Origin: Planctomycetota bacterium
GTDB taxonomy: Bacteria; Planctomycetota; Planctomycetia; Gemmatales; Gemmataceae
Reading direction: 5' to 3'
Assembly (NCBI GenBank): GCA_016191165.1
Contig: JACPPF010000047.1
Span: 1 to 64,000 of the forward strand
DNA: 64,000 nt
In this document: positions 60,323 to 64,000 of the stretch, one piece after another
How the letters are laid out: every line of letters begins with the position of its first letter
Numbering within the stretch: position 1 is the first letter of the stretch
The notes under the pieces: model-generated
What the model was told of the DNA's origin: nothing
What the model saw: the letters and a program-made list of their open reading frames with translations, nothing else
Database searches by the model: none
Position numbers and translations under genes: made by a program

Positions 60323-63118
60323 TCACTTGAACTTGACCGAATCAACAAATTTCAAGAAGTTCCCCTTCTCGCGATTCGCAAGCACCGGGTCGCCTGCCAG
60401 TTTGAAGAACCAGGCATCCCGTTCACGAAAGACGATCACGCCCAGGAGAGTCGAGGGCTGGCCGCCTTTTTCACCCGTGAACTCGACATGATAGCCAGCG
60501 ATTCGATCGACCTTGCGTTTCTTCATCGCCTTGGCCAGTTCGTCTTCCGACCACTCCGGCAGCTTCAACTGGGCGCGCCAGCGATTCACGTTCGCGATCA
60601 ACCCACCCCCCATGCCGTTGAGGACGCTCACGGTCACGGCGACTTGCTTGCCCTTGTCTTGCACGTCAAACGCGGCCACCGTGAAAGGATTTCCCTTGGC
60701 TTTCTTCCAGCCCTTCGGCACTTTCCAGGTTGCTGGTGCTGAGTCTTGCACGAACACAACCGGCGCCAGAATTCGCCAAGAGTTGTCGGCGGACAGCTTT
60801 TTGGTGGGTTCTTTTTTGTCAAGATCCTTGTCGCTCTTTTTTTCCTTCGGTTTGAAATCCTTTTCCTTGTCCTTTCCCGTGTTGGCCTTGGGATCAAGCG
60901 GTGCCCGCGGCATCCCGTTATCGCACGTGAGGTAGGGCCGCAAAACGGCTTCCGCCACCTGGGAGCCAATGAACCGGACGCTGGCGTCGGCGAACATCGC
61001 ATGGAAACCGGCGGGGATGACGCCGAACTTGGGCAGCGGACCCTTGGGGTCATAGGGGAGGTCGTCCGGCTTGGTCCAGATGGTCGGGTCTTTCGCCTCG
61101 ACGACCATGATGACATTCGAGGTGCCGTCGGGCACCTTGGCCAACGTGTACTTGGCGATCAGTTTGCCGTCCGGCCCTTTTTGCGGATTGAGAAGCGTGC
61201 CCGGTCCGACCAGGGTGCGATAGTGCGTCATGCCTTCCTTGGCGCTCACGCCGGGGACCATGAATAGCTTCGGCATCTTGGCGACGAGTTTGAGGTTGTG
61301 TGGATCGTCCCACGCCTTGTTGAGATCGAACTCTTTGTAGAGGTCAAGTTGTTCGATGTAAGGAAGGATGGCAACGCGCCAGCTCAGGAGCGGCTTCCCG
61401 GTGGGATCCTTGTCGCCGCTGCTCGCCGCGGGGGGCAGGATTTTGTACTGATCGTGGTGGTTGAGAATGGCGATGCCGATTTGCCTGAGGTTATTCGAAC
61501 TTTGGCTGCGGGAGTAGCGTGAATCGTCCTTGGTGGCGCGGCGAAGGACAAGAAGGAAGCTCTCCTTGGCGTCGAATGTTTTGGGCCGCTGGGTGGAATC
61601 CTTGCCGCCGGGGGCGCACAGGACGAGCTTTGCGCCATCGAATTTCAGGATCGCGGCAACGGTGATATTCGGTGCGGGCTTCACGTCGAACCAGGCCGGG
61701 TCGTTGGCGCCGTTCACGCTGTAGGGCGCCGAGTTGGGACCCGCGAGGCCCGTAACCTTGCCGTTGGCGAATTCGATGAACTCGCCTTGCATCTGGTCGT
61801 TGGTTTTTCCGTTGGCGAGCGCGGATTCGACGACCCACGCGCCCAGGAGTTTGGTCGCGTCGAGCCCTTTGCCCTTGGGAGGCGTCTTGTCTTTATCCTT
61901 TTTGTCCTTTTCTTTGTCCTTGATGTCGGGGGTCTTGTTGTCGTCTTTCTTTTCGCGTTTCATCACAACGAGGACGCCTTGCTTGGCGTCGAATTTCGTC
62001 GGCCGTTCGCCGACCTCCCAGATGTCTTCGCCGCCGGATTTTTTTTTCTGGGGAATTGCCCAGCAGCAGGTCAGCGTGTTTTCGTCGAGCGTGTAAATGG
62101 CGACAAGGTTGGCCCTTACGGCGGTGGGAAATTCGATCCATTTGGGATTCTTGTTGGCATCCAGTTTGAAGGGGCCAAAGGCCGGCTCGGGGGTCGTTAC
62201 ATTGGTGCCTGCGAAGATGAACTTGTGCCCCGTCATCGCAACGGGCCCACTGGCCTGCGCGGCGGATTCCACGATCCAGGTTCCTTGCAGAGCGTCGATG
62301 TCCTTCTCGTTTTCGATGTCAGCCTTTTTGTTTTCCTTGGCGGTTTTCTCGTCCTTGGCGCCGTCCTTGCGAATGACGAATGGCGTTTTCTTGGCGGAGC
62401 CGTCGGAAACGGGGATGCCGAGGTTTTTGGCCAGGGGAAAGTAGTCAAGGAAAGAAACCAGGAAAAGCCCGCAGTAGACCAGCAACAAAAAAACGACAAA
62501 GAGATTCGCCAGCAACCGGCTCGGGTAGACCGGCGTCTCGTCAGGCTCATCGTCATCATCGCGCCGTTGCGGCGGCCTGGCTTTCGATGCTTTCGATGCT
62601 TTCGATTTGGGCGGCGCCCAATCGTCCTGTTCGTCGTCGTCGCTTTTCTTGGCTCTGGCCCTGGGCTTGGTTTCCTCTACTTCGTCGTCGCCGGCGGATT
62701 GTCCCTGGGCAAACATGAAGAGATCGTCCTCGTCCGTTTTGGCCGGTTTTGTCTTGGCCCTGGGCTTGACAACCTCTTCCTCGTCGTCGTCAACCGCCAC
62801 GACGACGGGGGGCGTTTTTTTCACAGTTTTGGCAGGAGGTTCCTCTTCCTCGGCCGCCGCGATGAAGACACTCGCGCACTTGGGGCACTTCATCTTTTTG
62901 CCGAGCGACGTCGCCGCCACTTTGAGCTTGGCCGAGCATTCGGTGCATTCGACCATGACCTTGTCGCCCGCGGCCACGGGTGCGGGTCTGGCGGGCGCCG
63001 CGGCCTCGGCCTCCTGAGCAACGAAGACGTTGCCGCAGGTACACTTCACCTTCTTGCCAAGCGACGTGTCGGCGACTTTGAGTTTCTTGCTGCAATCGGA
63101 ACAGGTGACAATAGCCAT
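60323..63118 (-). CDS. Mosaic membrane protein: zinc ribbons, two TIGR03067-like and one DUF1559-like domain
   Basis: 931 residues. Two zinc ribbons at the start (VTCSDCSKKLKV...CTCGN and VECTECSAKLKV...CPKCAS) are followed by an acidic/Lys linker, one membrane helix at about 205-230, two TIGR03067-like segments (LQGTWIVESAAQ and LLGAWVVESALANG) and a DUF1559-like domain (NNLRQIGIAILNHHDQY, VIPAGFHAMFADASVRFIG). The last 130 residues are a separate domain. The N-terminal pilin-like helix normal for DUF1559 is missing. Such mosaics appear specific to planctomycetes. Confidence 0.75.
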   Translation of the reverse strand: MAIVTCSDCSKKLKVADTSLGKKVKCTCGNVFVAQEAEAAAPARPAPVAAGDKVMVECTECSAKLKVAATSLGKKMKCPKCASVFIAAAEEEEPPAKTVKKTPPVVVAVDDDEEEVVKPRAKTKPAKTDEDDLFMFAQGQSAGDDEVEETKPRARAKKSDDDEQDDWAPPKSKASKASKARPPQRRDDDDEPDETPVYPSRLLANLFVVFLLLVYCGLFLVSFLDYFPLAKNLGIPVSDGSAKKTPFVIRKDGAKDEKTAKENKKADIENEKDIDALQGTWIVESAAQASGPVAMTGHKFIFAGTNVTTPEPAFGPFKLDANKNPKWIEFPTAVRANLVAIYTLDENTLTCCWAIPQKKKSGGEDIWEVGERPTKFDAKQGVLVVMKREKKDDNKTPDIKDKEKDKKDKDKTPPKGKGLDATKLLGAWVVESALANGKTNDQMQGEFIEFANGKVTGLAGPNSAPYSVNGANDPAWFDVKPAPNITVAAILKFDGAKLVLCAPGGKDSTQRPKTFDAKESFLLVLRRATKDDSRYSRSQSSNNLRQIGIAILNHHDQYKILPPAASSGDKDPTGKPLLSWRVAILPYIEQLDLYKEFDLNKAWDDPHNLKLVAKMPKLFMVPGVSAKEGMTHYRTLVGPGTLLNPQKGPDGKLIAKYTLAKVPDGTSNVIMVVEAKDPTIWTKPDDLPYDPKGPLPKFGVIPAGFHAMFADASVRFIGSQVAEAVLRPYLTCDNGMPRAPLDPKANTGKDKEKDFKPKEKKSDKDLDKKEPTKKLSADNSWRILAPVVFVQDSAPATWKVPKGWKKAKGNPFTVAAFDVQDKGKQVAVTVSVLNGMGGGLIANVNRWRAQLKLPEWSEDELAKAMKKRKVDRIAGYHVEFTGEKGGQPSTLLGVIVFRERDAWFFKLAGDPVLANREKGNFLKFVDSVKFK

Positions 63119-63182
63119 GGCAAAATACCTGAAGAGAGGTCAAGCCTTCACGATGCGCGGAACGATTCGCGAAGCGGGATCG

Positions 63183-63575
63183 TCAATCGTCGTGGTCGTC
63201 AGGGTCCTTTTTCGGGGTGTTGATCGGCAACGGACCGACAAAGACAGCGAGGAGAGCGGAGAACGCCTGCAGCCCGGAAAAGATGAGGGACACCGGGTGA
63301 ATGACGGCGGCGCCAATCGTCGGCACGAGCATCAGCGCCGCGCCTTGTTTACCGCGGCGCAGGAACGCCATCAGCATCCCCACGAAGCCAAACGCGGCAG
63401 CGATCCACAAGAAGAGGCCGGCCTCCGCGTTGGCTTCATTCAAGAGCGTCGGCAGTGTGACTTCCATTTCTTGCTCGATCATGCGGCCGACCTGCTCGAG
63501 GTACAAGAAGAATGCGCCGCCCACAGCGGTCAGGAGGATGCCGACAAAGCCAAACAGCAGCACGACGAAGCGCAT
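63183..63575 (-). CDS. Small multi-pass membrane protein
   Basis: 130 residues. Three to four hydrophobic segments (RFVVLLFGFVGILLTAVGGAFF, AGLFLWIAAAFGFVGMLMAFL, ALMLVPTIGAAVIHPVSLIF) and an acidic tail (KDPDDHDD). It lies 64 bases before the mosaic zinc-ribbon gene on the same strand and is probably co-transcribed. Confidence 0.65.
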   Translation of the reverse strand: MRFVVLLFGFVGILLTAVGGAFFLYLEQVGRMIEQEMEVTLPTLLNEANAEAGLFLWIAAAFGFVGMLMAFLRRGKQGAALMLVPTIGAAVIHPVSLIFSGLQAFSALLAVFVGPLPINTPKKDPDDHDD

Positions 63576-63813
63576 GGCAAGCTCCGAAACAATGAGAAAC
63601 GCTGGAATTGGTGGTTAAAAAAAACGTAGGTGCTGGGTGGTCTCGAAATACTCTAGTGCATTCGCAGCGCAATTCCAAGCATGAAATCGCTTGGAAAACG
63701 AAAATTGATAGGGTCGTTTCGCCAAATATTCACGAAAGGTGAATGTATTGCGATTGCCCGCCAGCCGCTCACCTTTGGCGAGCGCGCCTCGGAATGGCGT
63801 GCGCGCCCCAATA

Positions 63814-64000
63814 TCAACTGGCGCGCACAAGGACCACCGTCGCGTTATCGGTTGCACCGCGCAGGTTGACGAGGTTTAGCAGACGCCGGGCGGCCTCCTC
63901 CGCGGAGTTGGACGCCTCGCGCGTCAGCATCGTCTCCAGTTCCTTGTTGGTGATGTGATTCGACAGGCCATCGGAACACACCAGCACCCAGTCGCCGCGT
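63814..64000 (-). CDS. C-terminal end of a PP2C-type protein phosphatase (partial)
   Basis: The reverse-strand frame entering from the right edge reads RGDWVLVCSDGLSNHITNKELE and ends ATDNATVVLVRAS with a TGA at 63814-63816. GDWVLVCSDGLS is the PP2C metal-binding motif, and TDNATVVLV is the typical final motif. About 62 codons are seen, the rest being outside the window. It likely opposes the Hanks-type kinases of this organism. Confidence 0.85.
   Translation of the reverse strand, partial: RGDWVLVCSDGLSNHITNKELETMLTREASNSAEEAARRLLNLVNLRGATDNATVVLVRAS

Noticed and set aside
61787-63223. 478-codon plus-strand frame antisense to the mosaic zinc-ribbon gene
   Set aside because: The low-complexity Phe/Val/Arg pattern reflects the Lys/Asp-rich codons of the real gene.

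Overview
The window comes from a high-GC bacterial chromosome that is almost certainly planctomycetal, most like the Gemmata group. The evidence is a set of protein families largely confined to that phylum: a BBP7-type outer-membrane barrel (17041-18669), a protein combining TIGR03067-like and DUF1559-like domains (60323-63118), DUF1573 and DUF6134 exported proteins, zinc-ribbon-plus-membrane proteins, FHA proteins and a very large Ser/Thr kinase with ATPase and TPR regions. No rRNA, tRNA, CRISPR array, prophage or complete insertion sequence was recognised.

Layout. 1-16 kb: small metabolic enzymes (DinB-like, isochorismatase-like, class V aminotransferase), a membrane-anchored anti-sigma/FecR-like protein, DUF1573, a five-heme cytochrome, an FHA-GAF-cyclase, an alginate-export-like porin, a Wza-like export lipoprotein and a GlmM-type mutase. 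16-29 kb: Bax-inhibitor family protein, BBP7 barrel, FHA coiled-coil protein, an overlapping pair (TPR-YggX fusion then PSP1), glmS followed by an alternative GlmU-like enzyme, pdxJ and Trm112. 29-35 kb: zinc-ribbon membrane protein, PafA-like phosphatase, half-size TauE/SafE, and a divergent PEP-hydrolase-like/Tm-1-like pair. 35.8-43.2 kb: the prkA-yeaH-spoVR module, unusually split by five extra small genes and ending in a small gene that overlaps spoVR. 43-52 kb: PAC2 protein, the giant kinase, iron-dependent alcohol dehydrogenase, a beta-propeller protein and a DUF4190-like gene broken by an in-frame TAG. 52.7-58.6 kb: a lipid- or polyketide-like cluster of ketosynthase, truncated ketosynthase-like partner, alpha-oxoamine synthase, acyl carrier protein and DUF6134 protein. 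58.7-64 kb: sigma-54 response regulator, the mosaic zinc-ribbon protein and its membrane partner, and the C-terminus of a PP2C phosphatase.

Functional themes. GlmM, GlmS and the GlmU-like enzyme together would make UDP-GlcNAc. The porin, export lipoprotein and BBP7 protein belong to the envelope. PrkA, YeaH and SpoVR form a known conserved stress module. The condensing-enzyme cluster around an ACP is the best candidate for an undescribed biosynthetic pathway.

The most striking non-coding content is the number of unrelated palindromic repeat families between genes, at least seven. One family lies in frame inside the Tm-1-like gene. Another has a 9-bp target-site duplication. Separately, a 43-bp direct repeat of the 3' end of the oxoamine synthase gene brackets a two-gene insert at 56.2-57.4 kb. 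All product calls come from reading motifs and family resemblance by eye; no database search was run.
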